Below are positions 6,666 to 15,274 of a stretch of DNA of 19,733 bases, one piece after another. The DNA comes from Sphingobacteriales bacterium (GTDB taxonomy: Bacteria; Bacteroidota; Bacteroidia; Sphingobacteriales; Sphingobacteriaceae). Positions within the stretch are counted from its first letter, which is position 1. The number at the start of each line of letters is the position of its first letter. The stretch lies in the NCBI GenBank assembly GCA_020058405.1, contig JAGVEE010000379.1:1-19733 (forward strand). The letters run 5' to 3'. The notes beneath the pieces were generated by a model. That model made no database searches and had not been told where the DNA came from. It saw only the letters and a program-made list of their open reading frames with translations. The translations under genes and the position numbers were made by a program.

Positions 6666-9212
6666 ATGAATATAACTCTACTTACAAAGAAAATTACATT
6701 ATCGGGCATTGTTGCATTAACAATGTTTACTGCAAAAGCGCAGGATGTAAATGTTACAAAGCAACACGGTGTTGCGGATGTAAAAAAAGAAGTAAACTTT
6801 ATGCAAATTGCATTAGTTGAATCGTATAACAAACCTAGCAGAAAGCCAATACAATTTATCGGTAACAAAAAGGCAAATGAAATACCTGAGATGGATGCTG
6901 ATTTATCGGGAATTGTAAAAACAGATCCATTCCCAGCATACAATTCACAGAACAGAACAAGTTCTGCAATTTTATCAATAGCACCAGTTAAAAGCTTCAA
7001 TGGCTTAAACGATAATAGCACATCTATTCCACCAGATGTAAATGGTACAGTTGGTCCTAACCATACCATTGTTACCTTAAATACTCAGGTTAGAATTCAA
7101 GACAAAACAGGTGTTAACATTAGCACAGTTTCCTTAAATTCTTTTTGGTCGCCAATTGGTGGTTTAACCAGTACATATGATCCTAAAGCTTTGTATGACC
7201 ATGTTGCGAACAGATGGATTATTGTTTCATCTGCAGAGCCACAATCAAATAACTCATGTACTTTGTTAGCAGTTTCAAAAACTTCAGATCCAACACAAGG
7301 TTGGAATATGTATAAAGTAGATGTTGATGCAACGAATGTAAGATGGGTGGATTTTCCAAGTATTGGCTTTAATGGCAAATGGATTGTTGTTCAAATGAAC
7401 TTATTTCCGATGCCAGGTAGTTCGAGTACATCTCATCAAATTTATGTTTGGGATAAAGCAGATGTTTATAATAACGGTGCGGGTGTATTTACAAAGTTTG
7501 AAGTTACCAATGAAGGCACAGCCGTTGCTTGTCCATCTATTCATTATGATAATTCTACAGACAGAATGTTTTTAATTCGTTCGGCAAGTGGAAACAGTGC
7601 AGGAAAAGGTACCTTAACGATGAGAACAATTACAGGTACAGCAGCTAACCCAGCCATGTCGGCTCCATTATCAATACAGTCTAACAATACTTGGGCTACA
7701 GGCGCAGGTACTAACGGAAATTTTAATCCTCAATTAGGTTCTACTAACTTAATAAACGCAGGCGATCACAGAATGCGCCAAGTTGTGGTTAGAAACGGTA
7801 GAATTTGGGCTACTCATGCAATATTTTTACCCTCTGCTGGTCCTAACCGTAGTTCTGTGCAATGGTGGGAATTAGACACTTTAGGTAACATTATTCAACG
7901 TAATATAATTGACGATGCTACAGGAGCTCGCCATTATAATTATCCTAGTATAGCTGTTAACAAAAAAAATGATGTGTTAGTTGGATATACTAGTTTTTCT
8001 AATGAGCAATACGCATCTGCTGGTTATTCTCTAAGAAGAGCAAACGATCCAATCAATACGTTCAGAGATGAGTACACTTATAAATTTGGTGAAAATACTT
8101 ATTTCAAAGATTTTGGTGCAGGCAGAAATCGTTGGGGCGATTATTCGAATACGGTTGTAGATCCTACGAACGATTCAACATTTTGGACCATACAAGAATA
8201 CGCGGGTTCTAATATAAACACTTGGGCTACTTGGTGGGCAGAAGTAGATCCAGATGCTGCCGTTGTAGACTTTACAGTAAATAATAACTATGTGTGCCCA
8301 GGTGAAAGCGTTAATTTCACAAACACAACTCCAGGCGCTAATATACAATGGACATTTGCGGGTGGCACACCAGCGAGTTCAACTCTTGCGAACCCAACAG
8401 TTGCCTATAATACAGCTGGTAAATTTAGAGTTACTTTAGTAGTAGATGGTAAAACTCAAATTAAAGATGGCTATATAGTTACATTAGCAAATCCAGTAAG
8501 AACTATCAACAAAAACAATGTATTGCCATGCCAAGGAAATACAATTACACTTACTGCTTCACAAGCATCAGGAGTTTATTCTTGGAGCACAGGTGCTACC
8601 ACTAGAGCAATACAAGTAACTCAATCTGGAACTTACTATTGCGATATTACAGCTCCAAATGGTTTATGTAGCAGAAGAAGCGATTCAGTTGTAATTACAT
8701 TTGCACCAGCACCAACAGTTACCTTAGCAGATTTTAACGCGATAAACCCTAATGCTACTCCATTACAATTAACTGGAGGAACACCAACAGGTGGTACGTA
8801 TGCAGGCCCAGGTGTTAGCAACGGAGTATTTACTCCATCGGTTGCAGGATTAGGTACACATACTATAACGTATACATTTGTTAATACAGAAGGATGCTCT
8901 GCATCTGCAAGTAAAACAATTGAAGTTACCAATGCAGTGGGTGTAAATGCAAATACAAAAATTACAGCATTCTCTGTAACTCCAAATCCATCTAAAGGCT
9001 TAATAAACTTAAGTATTACAGGGGTATCAAATTCAAACTTAACAGTTCAAGTAATTGATCAACTAGGAAGAATTGTGTGGACAAAAAATTACGATGATAA
9101 CAGTCAGAATATCAAAAAAGAAATTGATTTAAGTTCGTTGCCAAAAGGTGCTTATTTTATAAAAGCAGATTTAGGTGATGCATCTGAAACTCAAAAATTA
9201 ATAATAGAATAG
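6666..9212 (+). CDS. Large T9SS-secreted protein with PKD and sorting domain (paralogue 2)
   Basis: An 848-residue tandem paralogue of the preceding gene with the same architecture: signal peptide (MNITLLTKK...FTAKAQ), the unassigned region of about 500 residues with STSIPPDVNGTVGPNH and TSDPTQGWNMYKVDVD, then PKD, Ig-like, GGTPTGGTYAGPGVSN and T9SS sorting domains. The N-terminal region is clearly similar to paralogue 1 but has many substitutions and silent changes. From the Ig-like domain on, the DNA is almost identical with no indels (constant offset of 2687 bp). The PKD domain is two residues shorter than in paralogue 1. I start at ATG 6666, which aligns with the ATG of paralogue 1; the TTG at 6648 would only add six residues. 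Its own upstream region and terminator suggest independent expression. The product is probably a surface or extracellular protein; the role is unknown. Confidence 0.85.
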   Translation: MNITLLTKKITLSGIVALTMFTAKAQDVNVTKQHGVADVKKEVNFMQIALVESYNKPSRKPIQFIGNKKANEIPEMDADLSGIVKTDPFPAYNSQNRTSSAILSIAPVKSFNGLNDNSTSIPPDVNGTVGPNHTIVTLNTQVRIQDKTGVNISTVSLNSFWSPIGGLTSTYDPKALYDHVANRWIIVSSAEPQSNNSCTLLAVSKTSDPTQGWNMYKVDVDATNVRWVDFPSIGFNGKWIVVQMNLFPMPGSSSTSHQIYVWDKADVYNNGAGVFTKFEVTNEGTAVACPSIHYDNSTDRMFLIRSASGNSAGKGTLTMRTITGTAANPAMSAPLSIQSNNTWATGAGTNGNFNPQLGSTNLINAGDHRMRQVVVRNGRIWATHAIFLPSAGPNRSSVQWWELDTLGNIIQRNIIDDATGARHYNYPSIAVNKKNDVLVGYTSFSNEQYASAGYSLRRANDPINTFRDEYTYKFGENTYFKDFGAGRNRWGDYSNTVVDPTNDSTFWTIQEYAGSNINTWATWWAEVDPDAAVVDFTVNNNYVCPGESVNFTNTTPGANIQWTFAGGTPASSTLANPTVAYNTAGKFRVTLVVDGKTQIKDGYIVTLANPVRTINKNNVLPCQGNTITLTASQASGVYSWSTGATTRAIQVTQSGTYYCDITAPNGLCSRRSDSVVITFAPAPTVTLADFNAINPNATPLQLTGGTPTGGTYAGPGVSNGVFTPSVAGLGTHTITYTFVNTEGCSASASKTIEVTNAVGVNANTKITAFSVTPNPSKGLINLSITGVSNSNLTVQVIDQLGRIVWTKNYDDNSQNIKKEIDLSSLPKGAYFIKADLGDASETQKLIIE

Positions 9213-9224
9213 TAAATATCACAA

Positions 9225-9270
9225 TAAAAAAAGAGGGCTTGGAATTTAATTTCAAGCCCTCTTTTTTTTT
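9225..9270. terminator. Strong bidirectional terminator between convergent genes
   Basis: A perfect stem AAGAGGGCTTG / CAAGCCCTCTT with an AT-rich loop of about 12 nt is flanked by an A run on the left and nine or more T on the right. It can therefore stop transcription from paralogue 2 (plus) and from the lipoprotein gene ending at 9307 (minus). Confidence 0.92.
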
Positions 9271-9306
9271 ATTTTCTAGTTCAATATTGGATAACACTAT
9301 TTCGTC

Positions 9307-10005
9307 TTAATACAAAATTATTTCATTTAAACCGTCACAACTCTTCAAGTATAATAATTTGATTCTATCATTAGAACCAAATGTTCTTTGAATTAGTTTC
9401 TCTTTGTTTGATTGAAAATCATCATTCCCAACACCCCAAACTATATGAGCATCAAAATTATTATTTACCCATAATTTATTTAAGGCTAAATTAGTATTAA
9501 AAGAATAATTTAAGAGCTTCCTTCTATCTATTTTCAATAATGCTTTATTTGATTTAAATTCTGAAAATGGAATTTTATAGACAGGGGGTACAAAAAACAT
9601 AGAGTTGAAAAAATCAACAGGAATAACTGAAGCATATAATGTATCTCTGTCATTCAAATTAAGTTTAAATAATTCTAAGTAGGATGTATCCGATTTAATT
9701 ACATTCATACTACAACTGTTAATGGGGCCACTATGTACGTCTTCAATAGAAATTTTAAGATCAGTATTTCCTTCCCCTTTTAATTCAACATTAAAATAAC
9801 CGTTTGAATCCGTTTTTGCTATTTTCTGTGCAAAGCCATCTTGTGCCGAATTATACAATCTTATTTCTACATTTTCTACAGGTACTAAATTGCAATTATT
9901 ATATATATGTCCATCAACTTTTATGGAGTACTCTTTTTTATTACATGCTGTAACACCAAGTAAAAGAAGTAAAAGAGTGAAAAAAGACTTTATTTTTTTA
10001 AACAT
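9307..10005 (-). CDS. Lipoprotein with carboxypeptidase-regulatory-like domain
   Basis: A 232-residue protein with a lipoprotein signal: KK near the N-terminus, a leucine run, and lipobox VTAC with Cys21. Residues about 28-90 (VDGHIYNNCNLVPVENVEI to DSNGYFNVELKG) look like a transthyretin/carboxypeptidase-regulatory-like beta-sandwich (CarbopepD_reg type), common in Bacteroidota envelope proteins. The remaining 140 residues I do not recognise. It lies 21 bp downstream of the M1 aminopeptidase gene and is probably the last gene of a kinase-peptidase-lipoprotein operon; a strong terminator follows. Base composition is as AT-rich as its surroundings. Function unknown; it could be a surface accessory protein. 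Confidence 0.75.
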   Translation of the reverse strand: MFKKIKSFFTLLLLLLGVTACNKKEYSIKVDGHIYNNCNLVPVENVEIRLYNSAQDGFAQKIAKTDSNGYFNVELKGEGNTDLKISIEDVHSGPINSCSMNVIKSDTSYLELFKLNLNDRDTLYASVIPVDFFNSMFFVPPVYKIPFSEFKSNKALLKIDRRKLLNYSFNTNLALNKLWVNNNFDAHIVWGVGNDDFQSNKEKLIQRTFGSNDRIKLLYLKSCDGLNEIILY

Positions 10006-10026
10006 TTTATAAAATTTAATATGAAA

Positions 10027-11946
10027 TTATTTCATCACTATTATCTTTACACTACTTGTTCTATTTTTTTCTTCAATAAACAAAGTGTACATGCCATTCT
10101 CAAAATCTCTGATGTCTAATTCTAAGTAATTTTTAGGTTCATTGAAATTTTTCAACTCTAAAATTTTTTCACCAAGCAATGAGTATAGTTTTAATGCTTC
10201 AATGTTTATCTTCTTATTTAAATTGATGTGCATATACCCATTGTTTGGATTTGGCGACACGTTGATTAATAATCTATTGAAGTTCGCAAACTCATTTTTG
10301 TTGCTAATTTTAAATTCTGCAAGCAACCATTTATCTGAATCCGGAATGGCTTGTTGTATTTTAAAATATAATGGAAGCTCAAAATCTTGGTTGTTGTATA
10401 GGTTTTGAAATACAAGTACTGTATCAAAGGCATCACCCTCAAACTTAACAGGAACAGGCATTTCGAAAAACGAAACCGATGGATGTACACTGCTTTGTTT
10501 AATATTCACTTTTAATTTTAAATCTGTATTTTGCTCCCATTGTATTTCATACTTCGGATAACCTTCTCCATATAACCAATCGTTAAAAAACTCATCAAGA
10601 TTTATGTTAGCAGTTTGCTCTAAATGGTTTTTAAATCTTTCTGTATTCGAAAAAGCGAAGCTCAGTTCATCATCATTTAAATAATTTTTACAAGCAGTAA
10701 AAAACAAATCGTCGCCGAGTTTCCAACGCAGCATATGTAAAATTAAAGAAGCTTTTACATAGCTTAATCTGTAATCGAAAATCCTACTCACATTACTTGT
10801 ATCATCTACATAAACGGAACCTTGTTTTGCTTGTAGTGCTTCGGTAATAGATTGAAGTTTGAAAATATTCCAGAGGGTATCGTTTTTCCCGAAGTCGTAT
10901 ATAATGCCAGCTAAATAAGTGGCGAAGCCTTCGTTAAGCCAAATTTCTTGCCAGCTAGCACAGGTAATTTTATCGCCAAACCATTGGTGGCCGAGCTCGT
11001 GAGCAATTAAGCCTTTGTTAAAATTACCCATAAAACTCATGGTCTGGTGTTCCATGCCGCCTCCAATATTACATTGTGCGTGCCCGTATTTTTCTTTATA
11101 AAATGGATACTCGCCAAATAGATCTTCGAACAAATGAATAATTTCTTTGGTTTCGTGTAATTGTTTTTTTGATAATTCTACTTGATGTGGGTAAACATAA
11201 TTTAAAAACTGCATTGGTCCATTTTGCAATTGCATCGTATCATTTAAAATTGCATAGTTAGAAATGGCAATGGCAATTAAATAACTGGCAATTGGGTATC
11301 GGTGTTTCCAATGATAAATGTAAGACGTGTCTATAGAATCTAATTTCATTAACAAGCCATTACTGCCAACAATATAAGGCTTAGGTGTTTTTACATGTAT
11401 GTCAATACTGTCTATTTTATCAGATAAATTAGATTGGCATGGCCACCATTCTTTATCACCGTATGGCTCTGAGAGTGTCCATAATACTGGCCCCGACGAA
11501 TGAGTACCTATGCTAAATGCACCGAATCCGGTTTGTTTCGGTTCACCTTGATAGTAGATTATAATGGAATCTAATTGTCCTTCATTAATTAGTGAAGATA
11601 AGTTTATTCTAATTTGATCATTCACTTCAGTTACCACACAAATCTGATTTTTATAAAGTACAGAATCTACTTGCATGTTACTTGCCAAATCGAATGTAAT
11701 AGCATTTAAATTTTCGAGTGTAATAAAATGATACGTGATTTTACCTTTAATATAATTTACTTCTGGATTGGCTTCCCAATAAAAATTGACATAATGTAAA
11801 TTGATGTTTGATATTCTGGCAGTATTATTTTTATTGTTTGATAATGCTTTTTGTAATTCATATTGATGTATATCCTTCGAACTGTTTTGTGCATTCGAAG
11901 AATAGCTCAGCAGAAATAAAACCAAACTTACGATATACTTACGCAT
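10027..11946 (-). CDS. Secreted M1-family zinc aminopeptidase with T9SS sorting domain
   Basis: A 639-residue metallopeptidase of family M1 (gluzincin). The signal peptide is MRKYIVSLVLFLLSYSSNAQ. The N-terminal beta domain (about 45-225) is followed by the catalytic domain with the exopeptidase motif GGGMEHQ (295-301) and the zinc site HELGHQWFGD (His316, Glu317, His320), with Glu339 in WLNEG exactly 18 residues later. Tyr396 in LSYVKASLILHMLR is the likely transition-state Tyr. The large C-terminal helical domain of classical M1 enzymes is missing; instead residues about 560-639 are a T9SS sorting domain (VSPNPNNG to ENGMYTLFIEEK), so it is exported and probably surface-bound, releasing N-terminal residues from peptides. 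The start codon overlaps the end of the kinase gene by 8 nt, implying co-expression. Confidence 0.93.
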   Translation of the reverse strand: MRKYIVSLVLFLLSYSSNAQNSSKDIHQYELQKALSNNKNNTARISNINLHYVNFYWEANPEVNYIKGKITYHFITLENLNAITFDLASNMQVDSVLYKNQICVVTEVNDQIRINLSSLINEGQLDSIIIYYQGEPKQTGFGAFSIGTHSSGPVLWTLSEPYGDKEWWPCQSNLSDKIDSIDIHVKTPKPYIVGSNGLLMKLDSIDTSYIYHWKHRYPIASYLIAIAISNYAILNDTMQLQNGPMQFLNYVYPHQVELSKKQLHETKEIIHLFEDLFGEYPFYKEKYGHAQCNIGGGMEHQTMSFMGNFNKGLIAHELGHQWFGDKITCASWQEIWLNEGFATYLAGIIYDFGKNDTLWNIFKLQSITEALQAKQGSVYVDDTSNVSRIFDYRLSYVKASLILHMLRWKLGDDLFFTACKNYLNDDELSFAFSNTERFKNHLEQTANINLDEFFNDWLYGEGYPKYEIQWEQNTDLKLKVNIKQSSVHPSVSFFEMPVPVKFEGDAFDTVLVFQNLYNNQDFELPLYFKIQQAIPDSDKWLLAEFKISNKNEFANFNRLLINVSPNPNNGYMHINLNKKINIEALKLYSLLGEKILELKNFNEPKNYLELDIRDFENGMYTLFIEEKNRTSSVKIIVMK

Positions 11947-13126
11947 TTAAAATAATTCTAAAAGTGGTGCCTTTACCAATGGTAGATTCTTTCACAAAAA
12001 TCTGTCCATAATGATAATTTTCTATAATTCTTTTTACAAGAGATAGGCCCAATCCCCAGCCACGCTTACGTGTGGTATAACCGGGTTCAAACACTGTTTC
12101 AAATTTAGATTTCGGAATTCCAACACCCGTATCAGAAATATCGATGTATACTTTTTTCTTATGCTGCCTAATAAAGATGCTGATTTTACCTTCGGTACCT
12201 ATGGCGTTGGCCGCATTTTTACATAAGTTTTCTATAACCCAATCAAATAAAGAAGGATTTAATTTTGCTTCAATAGAAGCATCACCATTTACTTCGTAAA
12301 TTATACGAGCCGGACTTCTTTTTTGAATGTACTCGATGCCATGTGTTACCACTTCTAACACATTTTCTGGTTTAAGTTGAGGCATCGAACCAATTTTAGA
12401 AAAACGATCGGCAACTAATTCCAAGCGTTGTATATCATGCTCCATTTCATTAAAGGAGCTTTGATCTTGGTCGGCATATTTTTCTTTTAAATAGTCCATC
12501 CAAGCGAGTAAAGAGGAGATGGGTGTACCTAATTGGTGTGCAGTTTCTTTAGCCATACCCACCCAAACTCTGTTTTGTTCGGCTTTTCTGCTGGAACTAA
12601 AAGCGAGGTATGCTGCAATTAAGAAGATCGCAATAATGGTTAATTGAAGGTATGGATAAACTTTAAGCTGAGTTAAAATAGAAGAGTCTTTGTAATAAAT
12701 GTATTGTTTCTCTCCGGTAAATACTTCGTAAACAATTGGATCATGTTGAGATTTCATCTCTTCTAATTGATTTGCAAAATATTCAGGGTCGAGTTTTTTA
12801 TCGGGTTCAATCTCAATATTGAGGGTTTTAGTAGAATCGAGCCCACGAGTTTGTAAAATAACATCGTTAGAATCTGCAATAATGAGTGCCGTATTATTTT
12901 TATTGATGATGTAGTCGAACAAGAAAACAATAAATTGACTATCAGTGGTATCTGTAGCTTTTATTAATTGTTTGGTAGCTTCTAAACGAAGTTCAATCTT
13001 TTCTTTTTCTTGATTTTGCAGCTTTTTAACCAAAATATTGGTGTAAACTAAGGAGGATAATCCAATAATTCCGGCAAAGCTTAACAGCCCAATTTTCCAA
13101 CGTTTTTTCGATTCTGTAATATTCAT
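11939..13126 (-). CDS. Membrane sensor histidine kinase
   Basis: With the ATG at 13126 the protein has about 395 residues. Transmembrane helices at about 12-30 and 160-177 enclose an extracytoplasmic sensor region of about 130 residues. The H box GMAKETAHQLGTPISSLLAW carries the phospho-acceptor His197. A HATPase_c domain follows with N box ENLCKNAANAIG, G1 DISDTGVGIP and G2 GWGLGLSLVKRIIE. The AHQLGTPISSLLAW type of H box is widespread in Bacteroidota kinases. No response regulator is adjacent, so its partner is elsewhere. GTG (13159) and ATG (13153) starts further upstream exist; I prefer ATG 13126 since MNITESKKRWKIG gives a compact, basic cytoplasmic N-terminus before the first helix. The secreted peptidase gene begins inside its last codons, so the kinase may be expressed with, rather than controlling, the peptidase. 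Confidence 0.9.
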   Translation of the reverse strand: MNITESKKRWKIGLLSFAGIIGLSSLVYTNILVKKLQNQEKEKIELRLEATKQLIKATDTTDSQFIVFLFDYIINKNNTALIIADSNDVILQTRGLDSTKTLNIEIEPDKKLDPEYFANQLEEMKSQHDPIVYEVFTGEKQYIYYKDSSILTQLKVYPYLQLTIIAIFLIAAYLAFSSSRKAEQNRVWVGMAKETAHQLGTPISSLLAWMDYLKEKYADQDQSSFNEMEHDIQRLELVADRFSKIGSMPQLKPENVLEVVTHGIEYIQKRSPARIIYEVNGDASIEAKLNPSLFDWVIENLCKNAANAIGTEGKISIFIRQHKKKVYIDISDTGVGIPKSKFETVFEPGYTTRKRGWGLGLSLVKRIIENYHYGQIFVKESTIGKGTTFRIILNA

Positions 13127-13178
13127 CAAGGTTAAATTACGAAAAAAACGCATTTCCACGATATTTAGCTTAAAATCC

Positions 13179-13186
13179 TATATTTG
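13179..13186 (+). promoter_or_regulatory. Candidate -7 element for the gltX operon
   Basis: TATATTTG matches the Bacteroidota TAnnTTTG consensus in every fixed position and ends seven bases before the gltX ATG at 13194. The mRNA leader would be very short or absent. I find no convincing TTG -33 element at the expected spacing. The 67-bp gap must also hold the promoter of the divergent kinase operon, for which I see no clear box. Confidence 0.42.
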
Positions 13187-13193
13187 CGATGCT

Positions 13194-14732
13194 ATGGAAG
13201 AAAGAAAAGTACGCGTAAGATTTGCCCCTAGCCCAACGGGCCCTTTACACATGGGTGGAGTGAGAACAGCTCTGTATAATTATTTATTTGCAAAGAAAAA
13301 TGGTGGCGATTTTTTATTGAGAATCGAAGATACCGACCAAACCAGATTTGTACCTGGAGCCGAACAATATATTATTGAAGCACTAGAATGGTGCGGAATG
13401 AAGTTTGATGAAGGTGTACATGTAGGTGGTCCGCATGCGCCCTACCGCCAATCAGAAAGAAAAGAAATGTACCGCCAATATGCGATGCAGTTAATAGAAG
13501 CTGGGCATGCATATTATGCTTTTGATACAACCGAAGAGTTAGATGAAATGCGTGAGCGATTAAAAGCAAGTAATGTTGCTTCGCCACAATACAATTACAT
13601 TACTCGCGAGAGTATGAAAAACTCCTTGAGCTTACCGCATGATGAAGTAGAAAGAAGATTAGCAGCCGGTGATGCATATGTAGTTCGTATTAAAATTCCT
13701 CGTAAAGAAGAAATTCGTGTTACGGATATGATTCGTGGAAATGTGTTGGTGCACAGTTCACAAATGGACGATAAAGTGTTGTTCAAATCGGATGGTATGC
13801 CAACGTATCATTTAGCGAATGTAGTTGATGATTACTTGATGAAAATAACACATGTAATTAGAGGTGAAGAATGGCTACCATCTGCACCTTTACATGTCTT
13901 GCTTTACAGATATTTAGGATGGGAAGAAGTAATGCCACAATTTGCGCATTTGCCTTTATTACTAAAACCTGATGGCAATGGTAAACTGAGCAAACGCGAT
14001 GGCGATCGACTTGGTTTTCCGGTATTCCCATTAGAATGGAAAGATCCGTTTTCGGGTGAAATTAGTTCTGGTTATAGAGAAAAAGGATACTTCCCAGAAG
14101 CCTTTATAAACATGTTGGCATTGTTAGGATGGAACCCTGGTACTAATCAAGAAATATTTAGCATGACAGAATTAATTGAAGCTTTTTCTGTAGATAGAAT
14201 TTCTAAATCAGGTGCAAAATTTGATGCTAATAAAACAAAGTGGTTTAACCAACAATATTTGAGGGCGAAAGAGGATGCAGAGTTAGCAGAAATTTTTAAC
14301 AAAGAACTCTTATCAAAAGGTATTAATGTTGATATAAACTACGTTGAAAATGTTTGTGCATTAATTAAAGAGAAAGCACAATTCATCACAGAATTTTGGT
14401 CATTGGCTTTTTACTTTTTTGAAGAACCAACTGAGTTTGATGCCGAAGTAATTAAGAAAAAATGGAAAGATAATGTTCCAGACTTTTTATTGAATTTAAC
14501 GAATGCATTAAAAACATTAGAAGATTTTTCTCATACATCCATAGAAAATAAATTTAAAGAAATAGCGGAGCAAACTGGAATTTCTCCAGGTTCGGTAATG
14601 CAGATTTTTAGAGTGGCAATCTCTGGACTTGCAGCAGGACCAGCAATTTTTGAGATGATATCATTAATAGGAAAAGAAAAAGTGGTTGCTCGTTTAGAGA
14701 AAGCAATTAAATATTTCAACGAAACAAAATAA
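13194..14732 (+). CDS. gltX: Glutamyl-tRNA synthetase
   Basis: A 512-residue class I aminoacyl-tRNA synthetase that charges tRNA-Glu with glutamate in the cytoplasm. The N-terminus RFAPSPTGPLHMGGVRTAL contains the HIGH-type signature (here HMGG, residues 19-22), followed by LRIEDTDQTR. The KMSKS-type loop is KLSKR at about 264-268, continuing DGDRLGFPVFP, a form characteristic of Bacteroidota GluRS. The C-terminal helical anticodon-binding part ends with the ISPGSVMQIFRVAISGLAAGP segment. Length and motifs are complete, so it should be active. The ATG at 13194 is preceded by a -7-like box and not by a Shine-Dalgarno sequence. It is the first gene of a five-gene run; its stop codon overlaps the next start in TAATG. 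Confidence 0.97.
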   Translation: MEERKVRVRFAPSPTGPLHMGGVRTALYNYLFAKKNGGDFLLRIEDTDQTRFVPGAEQYIIEALEWCGMKFDEGVHVGGPHAPYRQSERKEMYRQYAMQLIEAGHAYYAFDTTEELDEMRERLKASNVASPQYNYITRESMKNSLSLPHDEVERRLAAGDAYVVRIKIPRKEEIRVTDMIRGNVLVHSSQMDDKVLFKSDGMPTYHLANVVDDYLMKITHVIRGEEWLPSAPLHVLLYRYLGWEEVMPQFAHLPLLLKPDGNGKLSKRDGDRLGFPVFPLEWKDPFSGEISSGYREKGYFPEAFINMLALLGWNPGTNQEIFSMTELIEAFSVDRISKSGAKFDANKTKWFNQQYLRAKEDAELAEIFNKELLSKGINVDINYVENVCALIKEKAQFITEFWSLAFYFFEEPTEFDAEVIKKKWKDNVPDFLLNLTNALKTLEDFSHTSIENKFKEIAEQTGISPGSVMQIFRVAISGLAAGPAIFEMISLIGKEKVVARLEKAIKYFNETK

Positions 14733-15274
14733 TGAAAATCAAATTATTAATACTTTTAATAATTGTAGTAGCTACGGGCTGCCAATCGTTGAAATTCGAT
14801 AGGTACCCTGGTGAAAAACAAAGTTCTTTTCCTCAAGAATTGCAAGGCAAGTACTTATACATTCATGAAAGCAATAACAAGTCGGATACAGATACAATTA
14901 TAGTTTCAAAAAGCACTTACAGTACCATAGAGTCTGGTATTACCACGCTAAAAGTATTGGATGCTGAAAATGTTTTTTCAACAGTTAATGCTAGCTATTT
15001 TTATTTTACGAAAAACGAATCTAATTGGATTGGATTCGAAATAAAAAAACAAAAAGAAGGATTGATATTAATACCAATTATTAATCCTACTAAAAAAAGT
15101 ACTAAGCGAAATCAGAAAATCTTAAATAAGTATTTTGAAGATGTGAAATTAGTATCAAAGAGTAACAATCTAGAAAATAGCACATTTAGTGTAAAGATGA
15201 ATGAGGAAAATCTTTTGAAATACATTAAGAAAATTAATCGATTCTCTATAAAACTTATTCAAGTAAAAGAATAA
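14732..15274 (+). CDS. Small predicted lipoprotein, function unknown
   Basis: A 180-residue protein starting within the gltX stop (TAATG). The N-terminus MKIKLLILLIIVVATGCQS has a lipobox ATGC with Cys17, so it is exported and lipidated. The mature part contains an FPQELQGKYLYIHES segment and a lysine-rich C-terminal half with IIPIINPTKKSTKRNQK-like spacing. I recognise no family. The tight coupling with gltX and the cobalamin-binding gene suggests co-transcription, not a shared pathway. Confidence 0.75.
   Translation: MKIKLLILLIIVVATGCQSLKFDRYPGEKQSSFPQELQGKYLYIHESNNKSDTDTIIVSKSTYSTIESGITTLKVLDAENVFSTVNASYFYFTKNESNWIGFEIKKQKEGLILIPIINPTKKSTKRNQKILNKYFEDVKLVSKSNNLENSTFSVKMNEENLLKYIKKINRFSIKLIQVKE

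Noticed and set aside
3940..9212. Tandem paralogues as a contact-dependent toxin or polymorphic toxin pair
   Set aside because: Both C-termini are T9SS sorting domains, there is no variable toxin tip and no immunity-like small gene between them.
15200..15274. Cobalamin riboswitch before the B12-binding gene
   Set aside because: The gene starts inside the stop codon of the preceding gene, leaving no leader, and no B12-box-like sequence is seen.
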